Below, one piece after another: positions 38,239 to 38,962 of a stretch of 38,962 nucleotides of DNA. A program made the position numbers and the translations under genes. The first letter of the stretch is position 1. Each line of letters opens with the position of its first letter. A model generated the notes under the pieces. The model was not told the DNA's origin. It did not search any database and saw only the letters and a list, made by a program, of their open reading frames with translations. The DNA is from Prorocentrum cordatum (Eukaryota > Sar > Dinophyceae > Prorocentrales > Prorocentraceae): positions 257,387-296,348 of the forward strand of contig CAUYUJ010015951.1 of the NCBI GenBank assembly GCA_963575745.1, written 5' to 3'.

Positions 38239-38888
38239 GGACGCGGGCTGACAAAAACAGGTCGGAGGACGGCTTAGAGGGCATACACGTCGTTCATGAC
38301 TTGTCAATGATCAATGCCTTGTGCCACTTGGTGCCCTCTTGGGGTGCTCTTGGAGGAAAGAGACATAGAGAGAAAAACGGGTGAGGGGTGAGGGGCGAGG
38401 GACAAACTAGATGCGCGCGCACCATCTGACATCCTACACGTCGTTCATTTCTAATCGTGCTCATTTCTAATTGTGCTCGTTTCTATTTGTTCCTGGCCCC
38501 CCAGTGGCCAGGAAGGGGCCCAGGATAGAACAGTTAGAAATGAAAGGATCTTGGCCCCCCAAAAAATCAAGGAACTTTCGAAGAACTAGACATGAACAAT
38601 GTGTAGTAAACCACCCTCATCACCCCGACGAGCGAAGGCGTCGGTAAACGCACCCAAGGAGGGGGATCGCACAGGGCAGGACTGTTTCGTATAAACGCCC
38701 ACTGCTGTTTTGTAAGCGCTGTTTGTGGGGGTCGGGGTGCTCACGTGTTCCTCCCTGGATGTCTGGAGGGGGGTCCTCGGGAGCCCCTCGCGCCTTCTGA
38801 TCGAAGGCTGCCAGATGTGCCAGACGTGATGCCCCTCCGCTTCCCGCGCCACTCTGGGCCCCTCTTAGGGCCCTCGGTGCTTTTCTGA
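38239..38888. other. Stretch without a supported gene
   Basis: ACACGTCGTTCAT recurs at 38285 and 38437, and CATTTCTAAT repeats near 38450-38470. No recognisable coding sequence. Confidence 0.5.
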
Positions 38889-38962
38889 AGGGGCCAAAGG
38901 ACACACAAATAAATACACACACATAAAACATATTCCCTATATTTTCCCATGTTTTCTGGGTT
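38889..38962. repeat. Dispersed repeat G, copy 2 (window edge)
   Basis: GGGGCCAAAGGACACACAAA followed by TAAATACACACACATAAAAC and TTTTCCCATGTTTTCTGGG; matches 35688-35770. Confidence 0.7.

Overview
The window looks like nuclear DNA of a dinoflagellate or a close alveolate relative. This is an inference. The support is high overall GC, abundant microsatellites and minisatellites, a long tandem duplication of a gene block, an intron with a GA donor flanked by direct repeats, and coding exons peppered with alanine/glutamine-rich insertions. No bacterial operon, rRNA, tRNA, CRISPR array or recognisable DinoSL relic was found. The species cannot be named.

Layout. Positions 1-3005 hold no credible gene. 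They carry four copies of a short terminal-inverted-repeat (TIR) element, here family A. Position 3006 starts a 14,058-bp unit that is repeated in tandem: copy 1 is 3006-17063, and copy 2 is 17064-26362, cut off by a 100-N assembly gap (26363-26462). Each unit carries, on the minus strand: (i) a two-exon gene whose first exon has an OTU-like Cys box and whose second exon is a DDE-type transposase domain followed by a charged coiled-coil tail; (ii) downstream of it, an endonuclease/exonuclease/phosphatase (EEP) fold gene. Copy 1 also has, upstream of these, a small hypothetical ORF, a broken second copy of the OTU gene's first exon, a ~210-bp poly-C tract, an 860-bp CAGCACAACCCC minisatellite that reverses orientation, and a plus-strand broken gene of unknown function (15136-16950). 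After the gap come a degenerate CG-rich repeat array (26463-29970), several minisatellites, three more family-A elements, an 89-bp satellite (34160-35262), and further foldback and TIR elements up to the end. No gene is supported from 26463 to 38962.

How the pieces relate. The two tandem copies have decayed in different places. Copy 1 has a 1-nt frameshift in the EEP gene, a 4-nt insertion near the OTU-gene start and a TGA at the end of the DDE region. Copy 2 has a 2-nt deletion in the OTU-like region and a TAA nine codons beyond the place where copy 1 has TGA. The EEP gene is open only in copy 2, and the OTU-like region is open only in copy 1.

The most unusual signal is a family of short hairpins with core CCGC-TGCT-GCGG. 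They occur more than twenty times per unit, always in the same orientation, in all three reading frames, in exons and beyond the EEP stop. Their stems extend into locally different but self-complementary sequence, up to a perfect 20-bp stem at 10373-10416. I see none in the flanks or in the plus-strand gene.
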